Source of the DNA: Bacteroidota bacterium
GTDB lineage: Bacteria; Bacteroidota; Ignavibacteria; SZUA-365
NCBI GenBank assembly: GCA_003246455.1
Contig: QKAF01000079.1
Coordinates: forward strand, 1 to 64,000
Direction of reading: 5' to 3'
Length of the DNA: 64,000 nucleotides
This document shows positions 17,501-26,984 of this stretch, piece after piece (position 1 is the stretch's first letter; every line of letters starts with the position of its first letter). A program made the translations under genes and the position numbers. The notes below the pieces were generated by a model, which was not told the DNA's origin, ran no database searches, and saw only the letters and a list, made by a program, of their open reading frames with translations.

Positions 17501-18268
17501 ATGCGACTCATTCTCACCCAACCCCAGCTGAAAGCTTTCGACAATTCGCATTCACGCGAAACGATCGCACGGATTCTCGAAACGATACCGCAGGGATTCC
17601 GTCGCGACGATATCATCGTGCTTCCCGAACACGCGTTCTTCGTGCAGACGCAGGAAGAATACCTGTCCATCCTGCAGCCGATGGCCCGCGAGATGGGCTG
17701 CCACGTGGTGGGAGGGTCGTTTCATGAAATCGGGGAAGGAGTGAAGCGCAACACCGGGGCGGTGTTCACCCCCGAAGGAGAGGTGCTGGGATGGTACGAC
17801 AAGCTGCGCCCTTACTCCGACGAGCGCAGCCGGGTGGATCCAGGAACGCGCCTTGGGGAATTCCGCGTCGGGGAGGTGAACGTGATGGTGACGATCTGTG
17901 CCGATTTCTGGTTCAGTGATCTGTTCTTCCAGGCGAAGGCCCTGCCCGATCTCGTCCTGGTGCCGGCCCTGTCCGTGACCAGGAAATCGACACCCGACTA
18001 CTCGCGCGCTCTCTGGCGGCACCTGGCGATCAGCCGGGCCTATGAATTCGGCGTACTCGCCGGCATCAGCGACTGGGGATATCCGTCCGCGCTTCCGAAG
18101 CATATCACCAGCGGCGTCGGCGGCTTTGCCGACACCACGGGCGTGGATCCCGGCGCGTTCTACCGCGCCACCGGGGACGCCGAACTCCAGCTCATCGAAC
18201 CGGATTTCGCTGCCCTGGCGCACTTCCGCCACGACAGAAACGAACGCGGATTCTACTGGAAAAAGTGA
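17501..18268 (+). CDS. nitrilase-superfamily carbon-nitrogen hydrolase
   Basis: A 255-residue protein with the Glu-Lys-Cys triad of the nitrilase superfamily: E43 in VLPEHAFF, K101 in YDKLRPYSDE and C133 in TICADFWF. The fold covers the whole protein. Such enzymes cleave amide (less often nitrile) C-N bonds through a Cys thioester. The short, single-domain form suggests an omega-amidase or N-carbamoyl-type aliphatic amidase, but the substrate cannot be assigned. The ATG lies just after the repeated CATCAGC tract, with no clear Shine-Dalgarno sequence. It is convergent with the T9SS gene at 18309. Confidence 0.85.
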   Translation: MRLILTQPQLKAFDNSHSRETIARILETIPQGFRRDDIIVLPEHAFFVQTQEEYLSILQPMAREMGCHVVGGSFHEIGEGVKRNTGAVFTPEGEVLGWYDKLRPYSDERSRVDPGTRLGEFRVGEVNVMVTICADFWFSDLFFQAKALPDLVLVPALSVTRKSTPDYSRALWRHLAISRAYEFGVLAGISDWGYPSALPKHITSGVGGFADTTGVDPGAFYRATGDAELQLIEPDFAALAHFRHDRNERGFYWKK

Positions 18269-18308
18269 ATCATCCCCGGCGGCATCTTCTTCCGGGGACT
18301 TCCGGTGG

Positions 18309-20975
18309 TCATTGGGAGATCACAAACGGGCGCGTGACCTGCCGCGCGCCGCTTTCGGCACGCAGAAGATACAGGCCCGGAGCGAGACCGAGCGCCGCGG
18401 TGGGGAAACGCAGTGTGGAGAAAACGGAAGGCAGCCGGCCATCGAACAATTCGCCGCGCATTCTTCCCAGCAGATCATACACGCGGATCCGCACCGTCGA
18501 CGGCGGCGATGAGAGCCGCAGCTCCAGCGGTTGTCCGGTGGCCAGCGGCTGCGGATACAGCGCGTCGACGGAGAAATCCGCGGCGACCGCAGCAGCCCCG
18601 CCAATGCCCAGAAGGATCGCCGTACCGTCCACACGAATGGAATTCGGCGATGTCGGCGCATCGGAGGTGATGACAATGTCGGCGCGCTTGATACCCACCG
18701 AACTCGGGGTGAAACGGACCAGGAAGGGTTCGCTGCCGTCGCCGGGGATGCGCATGGGCAGGACCGCCTCGATCTCGAACTGGTCGGCATCCGCGCCGGC
18801 AAGCTGAATATCGGTCACGACGAGTTCGACACCCGAGGTGTTGCGGACACGGAGCTCCATTTCCTGTTTTCGCGTCGTCATGGTCGTGTCGAAATGCGCC
18901 GCCACGGGAATGGTGATCAGCGACGGCTCGGCGCCGATGCCCGAGAGCCGGCCTTCCTTCGGCAGATCCTCGGCATTGCTGAAAACGCGGATGGTCGCTT
19001 CCTTCGGCCCCGGCGCGAGAGGGGCAAACCGCAGCTTGAGCGCGGCAGACGTTCCTTCCGGCACCATCAGCGGCAGCGGCGGATTGTCTCCGAGAGAAAA
19101 GCGCTCGCGGTCGGTCCCGTCGATTTCTATGCTGGTCACGACCAGCATGCCGGTCCCGGTATTCTGAATCATCCCGTCGATGGCTTCCTCGTTCACCGCG
19201 CCCACTTTGGTGACGCGGAACTGATGGACGCTCTTGAGGCGCAGTCCGGGATTCGTGCCGAGACCGTGGAGGGGAATGATCACCGGGTCCTGCGGCGCAT
19301 CGCTGCTGATGCGCAGTTCCGATATTCGGTCGCCGGTGCCGGACGGGGTGAATGACAGCGCGATATCGATGCCTTCGCCCGGCTCAAGGATGGCAGGCAG
19401 CGCGAATGTCGGGGTGAAAATGAAATCTTGTGGATGGGTCGTGCCGGGATTGCTCGCGCGGCGCACGTTGGTGATCGTCAGCGGACGCGCCCCGTCATTG
19501 GAGACGTGAACGGTGTCGGACACGGTCTCGCCCACCTTGAGGATGCCGAAATCGACGGAGTCGGGGTAGACGAGACGGGGCATCCAGGCGACGCGCTGCG
19601 CGTAGATGTCGGCCTGCCCGTCGAGGGTGCGTCCATCATACCAGCAGATCAGCGCATGGCCGACACCGCTTTCGATGATCTGGGGTGCGAGCTGGTTGTT
19701 GTCATGCGAAACGAGCAGCACGCCGCTGTGTCCGTTCCATTCCGGGTAGTTCGTCTGCCCCTGAGAGGAGATACGATTCATGTACAGATCGTAGTCGAAG
19801 CTGTTGCGCTTGTCCTGCCAGACGGCGAAGCCGCCCCCGAAGCCGTCGGAGATCATCGCCGGACGTTCCTGGGTGTTCGCGTAGTCGCACAGCGCGTTTC
19901 CGAAGTCGCCGACGATGACGCCGTCGGCCCGGATGCGCCGCATGTACACATCGCCTTCGCCCGCGCCGCTGCGGTAGTCGGTCCACACCGCGAGCGCGCC
20001 CTGCTGTCCGTCGTCGGTCAGCGCCATGCCGCTCTGCGCGTTCTCGGACTGCGAAACCTGGTAATCCTCGCCGTAGAGCCGATCGCCGTTCTCATCGATG
20101 ACCTGCAGGTACAGCGCCGAGGTCGAGGGGCCGAGACGGTAATCCTGCCAGAAGAACGCGACGGATTTGTCGCCGTACGGGATTACTTTCGGTGCGACCT
20201 GCCGGTTGGCTTCCACGCAGACCGGAAGATCCTCGTTCCAGCCGGGCGTTCCGTCCGCAAGGATGTGCTGCGCGTAGATGTCGTCTTCGGTCCGCCGGTC
20301 CATCCACGCGATGTAGGCGCCGCCCGCCTGATCGGTCGCCAGCTGGGGGTAATTCTGGTCGCCCGTCGCAGTGGAAACCGCGACGCCGTCGGCGGACCAT
20401 AACGCCGTCCCCCCTGCAGTGATGCGCTGGGCGTAGATATCATTGTCGTTTCCCGACCGCTTGTCGTGCCAGGTCATGATCAGCCCGCCGTTTCCGTCGG
20501 CGATCATCTCGGCCCATTCCTGGCGTCCCGCTGCCCCGCAAACCGTCATCGGCACCGGGGACCAGACAGGAAGGCAGCTGCCGTCGATGCGCTGCAGGTA
20601 AAGATCGCCTCCGTTGCCCTCGCGATCCCACCATCCGACGAACGCACCGCCCGCACCGTCGCTGATAATGCCCGCGAGCCGCTGGCCGCTGCGCGCCGGA
20701 GCGATTTCTACGCCGTCATGCTGCAGCGGGACGCTTCCGTCAGGGAGAATGCGCGCGCCGTAAATCGCGGCGTCGGAACCGCCCCGCATGTCCTCCCAGA
20801 CGATGATCGCGCCTTCGGCACCATCGGTGACCATGCGGGGATTCCTCTGCCAGCCGTCCGCCGTGCAGACCGGGACCCCGGTACTGTCCCAGAGCAGCAC
20901 CTGCCCGTGCACGGGAACCAGGCCTGCGAACAGAATTCCGAGAGAAAACACGATATGACGAAGGGAGGAGCGCAT
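18309..20975 (-). CDS. secreted repeat protein with choice-of-anchor-D domains and T9SS sorting domain
   Basis: An 888-residue exported protein. The signal peptide is about 1-25 (FSLGILFAGLVPVHGQ). A propeller-like N-terminal half (30-480) contains about eight repeats of the type GGAFVGWWDREGNGGDLYLQ and WTDYRSGAGEGDVYMRRI. Two or more ASPM/SPD-2/Hydin-like Ig domains follow (about 490-800; VDFGILKVGETVSDTVHVSN). The Por-type C-terminal sorting domain is about 805-888 (LYPQPLATGQPLELRL, then VYDLLGRM). ATG 20975 is taken because it starts the signal peptide; the frame is open to 21089. A likely leader ORF and terminator lie upstream on the same strand. Function is probably surface or adhesive; no catalytic motif was seen. 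Confidence 0.85.
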   Translation of the reverse strand: MRSSLRHIVFSLGILFAGLVPVHGQVLLWDSTGVPVCTADGWQRNPRMVTDGAEGAIIVWEDMRGGSDAAIYGARILPDGSVPLQHDGVEIAPARSGQRLAGIISDGAGGAFVGWWDREGNGGDLYLQRIDGSCLPVWSPVPMTVCGAAGRQEWAEMIADGNGGLIMTWHDKRSGNDNDIYAQRITAGGTALWSADGVAVSTATGDQNYPQLATDQAGGAYIAWMDRRTEDDIYAQHILADGTPGWNEDLPVCVEANRQVAPKVIPYGDKSVAFFWQDYRLGPSTSALYLQVIDENGDRLYGEDYQVSQSENAQSGMALTDDGQQGALAVWTDYRSGAGEGDVYMRRIRADGVIVGDFGNALCDYANTQERPAMISDGFGGGFAVWQDKRNSFDYDLYMNRISSQGQTNYPEWNGHSGVLLVSHDNNQLAPQIIESGVGHALICWYDGRTLDGQADIYAQRVAWMPRLVYPDSVDFGILKVGETVSDTVHVSNDGARPLTITNVRRASNPGTTHPQDFIFTPTFALPAILEPGEGIDIALSFTPSGTGDRISELRISSDAPQDPVIIPLHGLGTNPGLRLKSVHQFRVTKVGAVNEEAIDGMIQNTGTGMLVVTSIEIDGTDRERFSLGDNPPLPLMVPEGTSAALKLRFAPLAPGPKEATIRVFSNAEDLPKEGRLSGIGAEPSLITIPVAAHFDTTMTTRKQEMELRVRNTSGVELVVTDIQLAGADADQFEIEAVLPMRIPGDGSEPFLVRFTPSSVGIKRADIVITSDAPTSPNSIRVDGTAILLGIGGAAAVAADFSVDALYPQPLATGQPLELRLSSPPSTVRIRVYDLLGRMRGELFDGRLPSVFSTLRFPTAALGLAPGLYLLRAESGARQVTRPFVISQ

Positions 20976-21116
20976 GACGATGCCCGTGAATTGCAATGGT
21001 TCAGATGCCGGAACAGGCTCCGGAGCGATGAGATGGAAAACGGTGATCGAAGATAGAAAGTATCTGATTTGCGCCGCTTTTTCAAGCACAGGAGGCGAAA
21101 ACGGTATGGAAAGGCC

Positions 21117-21156
21117 AAAAAAAGATCCCGGCCAGAGGAGGGGAACCGGGATCTTT
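21117..21156 (-). terminator. rho-independent terminator in a gene leader
   Basis: CCGGGATCTTT (21146-21156) and AAAGATCCCGG (21121-21131) form an 11-bp perfect stem with a 14-nt loop. On the minus strand it runs straight into a TTTTTTT tract (21123-21117). No annotated minus-strand gene lies just upstream; the T9SS gene starts about 140 nt downstream. This makes it either an attenuator or the end of a small transcript. Confidence 0.8.
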
Positions 21157-21241
21157 AAACAGGAAGGGAAACGAGGGACTTTTCGAGAGGTGCCGTTACT
21201 TGAGCCTTTTTCTCAGGAAGGGTATTGAGTCTATCCATCAT
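21155..21241 (-). CDS. candidate 28-residue leader peptide or small ORF
   Basis: On the minus strand, tandem ATGs at 21241/21238 open a 28-codon frame (beginning MMDRLNTLPEKK, ending LVSLPV). Its TAA stop overlaps the first base pair of the strong terminator at 21117-21156. There is no clear Shine-Dalgarno sequence, and the codons show no run of a single amino acid that would signal a classical biosynthetic attenuator. The tight ORF-terminator join ahead of the T9SS gene is the only support. It could equally be a small protein gene, a non-coding RNA, or chance. Confidence 0.3.
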   Translation of the reverse strand: MMDRLNTLPEKKAQVTAPLEKSLVSLPV

Positions 21242-21440
21242 TGTGAAGAAGGGGTCCGCTCGCTTCGCACTTCCTAGTTTCTTAACGCTTTATGTTACGA
21301 AATAGTTACCCGTCATGCAGGTATTTCAAGGTCAAAATTTCATGCATGCACGGCGATGAGGATGAATTGCGTATGTTAGGGAAAAGCGCCGTTCCCGACC
21401 AGAATCCGTCACGAACGCACGATTCCAGGAGAATATCACC

Positions 21441-22259
21441 ATGTCGGTTCTTATTACCCCCAACACGCTGTTACGGGAGCACGCGCAGGTGCTTCTGCTG
21501 GATTGCCGCTTCGACCTCGCGCAGCCGATGGACGGACGGCGGCGTTTCGCCGAAGGACACCTCCCCGGCGCGCAGTACGTGTCGCTGGACGATGATCTGA
21601 CGGCGGCGCTCGGGGAGCACGGCGGCAGACACCCGCTGCCCGCGGTGGAAGCAATGCAGGCGCTGTTCGGACGGCTCGGCATTGAAAGAGGATCTACCGC
21701 CGTGGTGGCGTACGACGACGAAGGCGGCTGCTACGCGGCACGCGTGTGGTGGATGCTCATGTACTGCGGTCACGAGAATGTGCGCGTGCTGGACGGCGGC
21801 TTCTCCGCATGGAAGGAAGCGGGCGGCGCTGTGACGACGGAAATATCGGTGGCGGATCCCACGGTTTTTCATGCGGAGCTTCAGCCGGGAATGCGGGCAT
21901 CGATGCAGGATGTGCGCGAACGCACGTCGTCCGAAATCCTTTTCGACTGCCGGGCGCCGGAGCGCTATTCCGGCAGCGAGGAAACCATCGACATCAAGGC
22001 CGGACACATCCCGGGAGCGATCAACGTGCCATGGCGTGACCTTGTCGCCGGGACAGGCCGTTTCGTGGATATGGGGCGCATGGCCGACGCGCTGGCCGTG
22101 GCGGACGGCCGAAGCATTTTCTACTGCGGTTCGGGCGTGACCGCCTGCGTCAACGTGCTTGCCGCGGTGCATGCGGGATTCGATCTTCCCCGGCTCTACG
22201 CCGGCAGCTGGAGCGACTGGATCAGCTACGAAGAAAATCCGATCGCCACGGGAAGCTGA
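21441..22259 (+). CDS. sseA: thiosulfate/3-mercaptopyruvate sulfurtransferase
   Basis: A 272-residue tandem-rhodanese protein. The inactive N-terminal rhodanese domain (about 1-130; LLDCRFDLAQP, EGHLPGAQYVSLD) is followed by a catalytic C-terminal domain (about 150-270; FDCRAPERYSG, KAGHIPGAINVPW). The active-site cysteine is C229 in FYCGSGVTAC. The six-residue loop CGSGVT is of the mercaptopyruvate type rather than the CRKGVT of classical rhodanese, so 3-mercaptopyruvate is the more likely donor (inference). CAGGAG stands about 11 nt upstream of ATG 21441. It is followed by a bidirectional terminator shared with the convergent UPF0182 gene. Confidence 0.92.
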   Translation: MSVLITPNTLLREHAQVLLLDCRFDLAQPMDGRRRFAEGHLPGAQYVSLDDDLTAALGEHGGRHPLPAVEAMQALFGRLGIERGSTAVVAYDDEGGCYAARVWWMLMYCGHENVRVLDGGFSAWKEAGGAVTTEISVADPTVFHAELQPGMRASMQDVRERTSSEILFDCRAPERYSGSEETIDIKAGHIPGAINVPWRDLVAGTGRFVDMGRMADALAVADGRSIFYCGSGVTACVNVLAAVHAGFDLPRLYAGSWSDWISYEENPIATGS

Positions 22260-22282
22260 TCCCCGGGCGCGCGCGAAACGAA

Positions 22283-22319
22283 AACCCCGTCCCGCGCGGT
22301 ATCCGCAGGGGACGGGGTT
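22283..22319. terminator. bidirectional terminator between sseA and UPF0182 gene
   Basis: AACCCCGTCCC (22283-22293) pairs with GGGACGGGGTT (22309-22319). It is flanked by short T-rich stretches on both strands, and two convergent genes end on either side of it. Confidence 0.8.
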
Positions 22320-22344
22320 CGTGTTTCCGTTCAGCCGCGCGTGC

Positions 22345-25062
22345 TTATTTCTCGGCGGCTTTCACGAGCGCTTCGAGTTCCTTCTTCAGCCGGTCGATCT
22401 CCTGCCCGTACCGGGCCCAGTCGCCGCCGCGCTGCGCGCTGATGGCATTGTTGAAGATCTTCATCGCGGAACGGGAGAGTTCGCGGATACCTTCCGCGGG
22501 CGGTTCGGGTGTCCCGAAGGCGGCACCCGCGGCGTCGGCGGTCTCCGCTTCCTCGCCGCTGCGCGCACGGAATACCTGACGCAGGCTTTCCTCGAGCGTC
22601 GTTTCCATGGCGAGGCGGTTGTGATACGCGACGATGACCCGCTTGAGTTCGGGCAGCTTGCCCGACGTCGCCTGCAGGTACACCGGCTGCACGTACATGA
22701 CTTCCTCCCGGATGGGGATGACCAGGAGGTTGCCGCGGTACACGCTTGATCCCTGCTGATTCCACAGCGTGAGCTGCTGGGAAATGACGGGGTCCTGGTC
22801 GATGCGCGCCGCGACCTGCATCGGACCGTACACCTGTTCCTTCTTCGGGAACTTGTACACCAGCATTTTCCCGTAGTTGTCTCCGTCGCTGCGCGCGCAG
22901 AGCCAGGCGATCATGTTGTCGCGCTTGTTCGGGGTATAGGGAATCATCTGGATGAATTCCTCGTGCGGCTCGCCCGGGAGACGCATGATGGCGTAATAGC
23001 TTTCCATCTGGACGACGTTGTCCTGGAGTTTCTCGTTCGCGATGTTCCACAGATCTTCCTTGTTATAGAAGACCTGCGGGTCCTCCATGTGGTAGGTCGA
23101 GTAGATCTCGGACTGCACGTCGAAGAGGTCCTGCGGATAGCGGATATGCGCGCGAAGATTTTCCGGCAGCTCGGACTGGTCGCGGAACAGGTCGGGGAAA
23201 ATACGCCGGTACACGCGCACCATGGGATCCTTGTCCGCATTGAACAGATAGAAATTGGTTTCGCCGTTGTAGGCGTCGATGACGATTTTGACGGAATTAC
23301 GGATATAGTTGAAATCCGCCGCCGGTTTGGAGTACGGGAAATTGCTGCTGGTGGTGTATGCATCGTAGATCCAGTAGAGCCGCCCGTCGGCCACGACGAG
23401 ATACGGATCCTGGTCGAAAGTCAGGAACGGCGCGATCTTCCGTACCCGTTCGTGAATATTGCGGTAATACAGCACCTTGCTTTCCGGAGCGATGTATCCG
23501 GAAATAAGCATGTTCATGTCGCTGAAATGCATCGCGAAGATGAGGCGGCGCAGAAACGAACCCACGCTGACCCCCGAATTCTCCTGGTATTTCGTCATCT
23601 GGTTGATGTCGCCGAGCGGGTAGTCGAACTCCTCGATGTTGCCGTTGACGATGACCCGGTTGTCGGTTTCTTCCCCGTAGTAGATTTCCGGACGCGTGAC
23701 GGTCATCCCGTGTTCGGAAACAGGCGGGATGTCCTTGATGAAGAATTCCGGGAGCCCTTCCTCGGTCACGACGTTCACCGGACTCATACCCAGGCCGTAG
23801 CCGTGCGTATAGACGAGGTTCGTATTGACCCAGGTCTGCGCGTTCGCCGGCAGTTTGTTTCGGTCGAGCTCGCGTGCGCTGAGCATCACCTGCCGGAAGC
23901 TGCCGTCAGGCAGACGATAGCGGTCGATGTCCACGTCCGGGAAGGTGTAATAGAGACGGATGACCTGCAGCTGATCGAGGGTGCTGGCCAGCGGACGGTA
24001 GTCCCAGAGCATGATGTTGCGAATCGTCGCGCTGTCGGCCACGATATGTTCGAAATCGAGCCCGTACTGCGGATCGATCGGTTTTTCCTCGATGCGGTTG
24101 AGGTCGTAGGCGTGCCGGGTGAACGTCACGTTGTTCTCGATAAAGGGAAGTTCCTTGCTCTGTTCGTTCGGATTGACCACGAATTTCTGGATCAGGGCCG
24201 GGTACACCGTGCCCGCCACGATGGCGATGACCACGAAACCGACGGCGACTTTTGCGAGCAGCTTGAAGCTGCGCGAGAAGAGCGCGTACACGACGGTGAT
24301 TCCCGTGAGCAGGGAGACGATCGTCATGATCCATGCGGCGGGGAGCTGCGCGTTGACGTCGGTGTACCCCGCGCCGAAGAAGCTGGCGGAACGCGCGGTG
24401 GACAGGATGTCGTAGCGTCCGAGCCAGTAGCTCGCGGCGATCAGCAGCATGAGGACCCCGAGGAGGATGGCGATGTGCTTGCGCGCTACCGCCGATATCG
24501 AGATGCGTCCGACCGCGAAGCTCACGCCCTGCCGCACCACGTACACGACGATCGTCGCGATGAGGATCAAAACGACGCAGCCGATGAGCCAGGCTTTTAT
24601 GGTGTTGATGAAGGGAAGCTCGAAGAGGTAGAATGAAACGTCGTTCCCGAAAATCGGGTCCGCGAGGCGGAACGCTTCGCTGTTTCTGAATTCGAGCATC
24701 TGCATCCAGTTGGCAGAGAGCATCCCCGCCATGATGAAGCCGAGAAAGATCGAACCGCCGTAGGCGAGCCAGCGGATGGCTTTCTGGAAACCCTCGACGA
24801 ATTTCTGCAGCCGCGGATCAACGGTCAGGTTGGATTCCGACCGAAGCGCGATACTCAGGTTGAGGTTCATGGCGATCAGGAAAAACACGAAGCCCACGAT
24901 CCAGAGCGTGTACTGCGCGCTGTAGCTTTTCCAGAATACCTCCGTGTAGCCGACGCTGTCGAACCACCACATGTCGGTGACGAAGGAGGAGATCAGGCCG
25001 AGCAGAATCATGAGGCCGATGAAGACGGCGACGACGATGCCGAGCGTACGTCTGATTTTCAT
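22345..25062 (-). CDS. UPF0182 family large membrane protein
   Basis: A 905-residue protein of the UPF0182/COG1615 family, at the family's normal length of 900-1000. The N-terminal 320 residues hold about seven transmembrane helices (near 8-30, 50-70, 95-117, 150-175, 195-215, 240-262 and 268-290). The rest is a large extracytoplasmic domain with the family blocks YTHGYGLGMSPVN, PEIYYGE and YMVVADGRLYWIYDAYTTS-like sequence. It ends in a charged region with a short coiled coil (KELEALVKAAEK). The family is widespread in actinobacteria and cyanobacteria and has no established function. It stands alone and is convergent with sseA. Confidence 0.88.
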   Translation of the reverse strand: MKIRRTLGIVVAVFIGLMILLGLISSFVTDMWWFDSVGYTEVFWKSYSAQYTLWIVGFVFFLIAMNLNLSIALRSESNLTVDPRLQKFVEGFQKAIRWLAYGGSIFLGFIMAGMLSANWMQMLEFRNSEAFRLADPIFGNDVSFYLFELPFINTIKAWLIGCVVLILIATIVVYVVRQGVSFAVGRISISAVARKHIAILLGVLMLLIAASYWLGRYDILSTARSASFFGAGYTDVNAQLPAAWIMTIVSLLTGITVVYALFSRSFKLLAKVAVGFVVIAIVAGTVYPALIQKFVVNPNEQSKELPFIENNVTFTRHAYDLNRIEEKPIDPQYGLDFEHIVADSATIRNIMLWDYRPLASTLDQLQVIRLYYTFPDVDIDRYRLPDGSFRQVMLSARELDRNKLPANAQTWVNTNLVYTHGYGLGMSPVNVVTEEGLPEFFIKDIPPVSEHGMTVTRPEIYYGEETDNRVIVNGNIEEFDYPLGDINQMTKYQENSGVSVGSFLRRLIFAMHFSDMNMLISGYIAPESKVLYYRNIHERVRKIAPFLTFDQDPYLVVADGRLYWIYDAYTTSSNFPYSKPAADFNYIRNSVKIVIDAYNGETNFYLFNADKDPMVRVYRRIFPDLFRDQSELPENLRAHIRYPQDLFDVQSEIYSTYHMEDPQVFYNKEDLWNIANEKLQDNVVQMESYYAIMRLPGEPHEEFIQMIPYTPNKRDNMIAWLCARSDGDNYGKMLVYKFPKKEQVYGPMQVAARIDQDPVISQQLTLWNQQGSSVYRGNLLVIPIREEVMYVQPVYLQATSGKLPELKRVIVAYHNRLAMETTLEESLRQVFRARSGEEAETADAAGAAFGTPEPPAEGIRELSRSAMKIFNNAISAQRGGDWARYGQEIDRLKKELEALVKAAEK

Positions 25063-25207
25063 AGCTGTTTCCGATGTTGGAGATACTTGTCCTGAAATCT
25101 AGCAGTTCGCGGACGCAAAGGCAAAGAAATCCGCCCGCGGCCGGCGAACAGGCCGATGCGGGCCGAAATCCATTGTTTCTCATCATCCCGGTGCATAGAA
25201 TGCGATA

Positions 25208-26833
25208 ATGATTCTGAATCGATTCGCATACGGGCTCGTTTTCGCTGCCGCGCTGCTTTGTTCCGCAATGGTACACGCACAGGGCTATCCAAATTCACCG
25301 GTGTTCCGCGGATACCGCTCCGAGGAAGGGGGATCGGGCAGCCGCAATGACGGTCTGCGCCGGCAGATCAACGTTTTTCTGCTCGAACGGGACGCGGCGA
25401 ACGGCGATCCCCTCGCGCAGCATGAGCTCGCCGTGCGTCTGCTCACCGGCAGGGGAATCGCCGCAGATACCCCGAAAAGCGCATACTGGATGCAGAAAGC
25501 GGCGGCACAGGAGCTGCCTCCGGCGATGTACAATTACGCACTGCTCCTCAACAACGGGAGAGGAGTCGAGTGGAACCCGTTCAAGGCCTATCGCCTCTTT
25601 CGCGCTGCGGCCGAAAAAGGCATGACCGAGGCGCGCCACGTCACGGGAATCTTCTTCACCGACGGCCTGGTCGTGCCGCAGAACTGGGACAGTGCATGGG
25701 TATGGATCTCGGGAGCCGCGAAAGCAGGATATGAACCGGCGATCCGGGCGAAAAAGGAAATCCTCGCGAGAGGACTGGTCCGCCTGCGGGCTGATTCGAC
25801 GCTCGACGATTCTGGGCACGCATCCGCGGTCAGCGGGGGGACGGATGCCGACGAATCGGCAGGGAGCGAAGCAGGCGAAGCCGCGGGAACCTCGAACGGC
25901 ACCCTCGGCAGCCGCGCCGGACACGTTCTGGGTGCATGGTCGCTGCTCTTTCTGGACTTCGACAGGGAGAAAACGCCGACGGCGGTGTCGACGGAAAACC
26001 TGTTCGAGGAATTCCTCGCTTCCTGCAGTTTCACGGCGGCGGACTCGACGCTGTTCGCCACTCTTCTCGAGGACGCTGCGGACACCGCCGCCTGGCACCG
26101 GCTGACAGAAATGGCTGCGTGGGGCAATCCCGAAGCGCTCGCGCTGCTCGGACGCTTCTATGACGAAGGACGGCATGTCGATCGCGATCGCATGACGGCG
26201 GCGGTGCTGTTTGTCAGCGGGATCTATCTCGAATCGCCGCGCGCGCCCGCACTGCTCATGCAGCTGCTGCGGGAATCCGATCTCCCGTCGCGTCTCCCGG
26301 ACCGCGCCTGGGGCGGCGACCCGCGCGCGCAGTACGTGTGGGCATCCCTGAAGGCGATGGACCTCGACACGCGGCTTTCCGATGCAGAGGCCTTCAATCT
26401 GCTCGGCCGCGCAGCCGCGAGCGGATTCCCGGCCGCCATCGTTCAGGCGGGGATATGCCACGCCACGGGACGCTGGGTCAAAGAGGACATGGGAAAGGCC
26501 GAAGCGCTCTGGGCGCGGGCCGCGGCGATGGGAATGGAAGAAGCGCGCCTTCGGCTCGCCGCCGCGTCGATCCTCGGCCAGGGGAAGGCGATGACACTGC
26601 CCGATGCGCTTCTGACGCTGGAAGACGGCGCACGGCAGGGATCGCTGATCGCGCAGGTTGCGCTCGCCTCCAGTTATGAGCGTGGGGTCGGCCGCTCCGT
26701 CGACACCGGCGAAGCCGCCCGCCGGTACCATGAGTGCGCGGTGCGCGGAAGCCGGACGGGATGGCGATCCCTCAAACGCATGTACGACGAGCGGCGGCCG
26801 TACGAAGCGATGTTTCGCGTGAACGGGGACTGA
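25208..26833 (+). CDS. exported Sel1-like repeat protein
   Basis: A 541-residue protein with a signal peptide (about 1-25, cleavage near VHAQ). Two groups of Sel1-like (SLR) alpha-alpha repeats follow. The first, about 55-190, includes LAVRLLTGRGIAADTPKSA and ALLLNNGRGVEWNPFKAYRL. The second, about 290-530, includes LLGRFYDEGRHVDRDRMTA and ASSYERGVGRSVDTGEAAR. A Ser/Gly/Ala-rich linker (about 195-240) separates them. SLR proteins usually act as adaptor scaffolds in the envelope. No enzyme motif or sorting domain is present. It is divergent from the UPF0182 gene across 145 bp, and no neighbour suggests a partner. Confidence 0.82.
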   Translation: MILNRFAYGLVFAAALLCSAMVHAQGYPNSPVFRGYRSEEGGSGSRNDGLRRQINVFLLERDAANGDPLAQHELAVRLLTGRGIAADTPKSAYWMQKAAAQELPPAMYNYALLLNNGRGVEWNPFKAYRLFRAAAEKGMTEARHVTGIFFTDGLVVPQNWDSAWVWISGAAKAGYEPAIRAKKEILARGLVRLRADSTLDDSGHASAVSGGTDADESAGSEAGEAAGTSNGTLGSRAGHVLGAWSLLFLDFDREKTPTAVSTENLFEEFLASCSFTAADSTLFATLLEDAADTAAWHRLTEMAAWGNPEALALLGRFYDEGRHVDRDRMTAAVLFVSGIYLESPRAPALLMQLLRESDLPSRLPDRAWGGDPRAQYVWASLKAMDLDTRLSDAEAFNLLGRAAASGFPAAIVQAGICHATGRWVKEDMGKAEALWARAAAMGMEEARLRLAAASILGQGKAMTLPDALLTLEDGARQGSLIAQVALASSYERGVGRSVDTGEAARRYHECAVRGSRTGWRSLKRMYDERRPYEAMFRVNGD

Positions 26834-26942
26834 TCCGCACCCAGCCGGAATTCACAGCGACCGCCCGGCGCCGGTGACGAGCATAGCGTCCGAACGTCTC
26901 GATATTCATGACAGCTTCGTTTTATTTATCATGGCTTTCCAG

Positions 26943-26948
26943 TATAAT
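26943..26948 (+). promoter_or_regulatory. TATAAT -10 element ahead of the multi-PAS kinase
   Basis: A perfect TATAAT lies 36 nt before the start codon at 26985. The -35 region (near 26920) is AT-rich but has no good TTGACA match, so an activator-assisted promoter is possible. Confidence 0.35.
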
Positions 26949-26984
26949 GCCTGCTGACGAAACCACCTCCCCCACCTGATTCAG

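Larger units (their letters stand above)
20976..21440. other. 465-bp divergent region with embedded leader element
   Basis: No full-length gene is present between the T9SS gene (minus) and the sulfurtransferase (plus). The region is AT-richer than its flanks. It holds a strong minus-oriented terminator (21117-21156) and a 28-codon ORF (21155-21241). The segment 21110-20976, between terminator and T9SS start codon, has no other obvious structure. Confidence 0.5.

Noticed and set aside
22963-24636. 557-codon open frame on the plus strand
   Set aside because: It lies wholly antisense inside the UPF0182 gene and has Val/His/Asp-rich composition without motifs.
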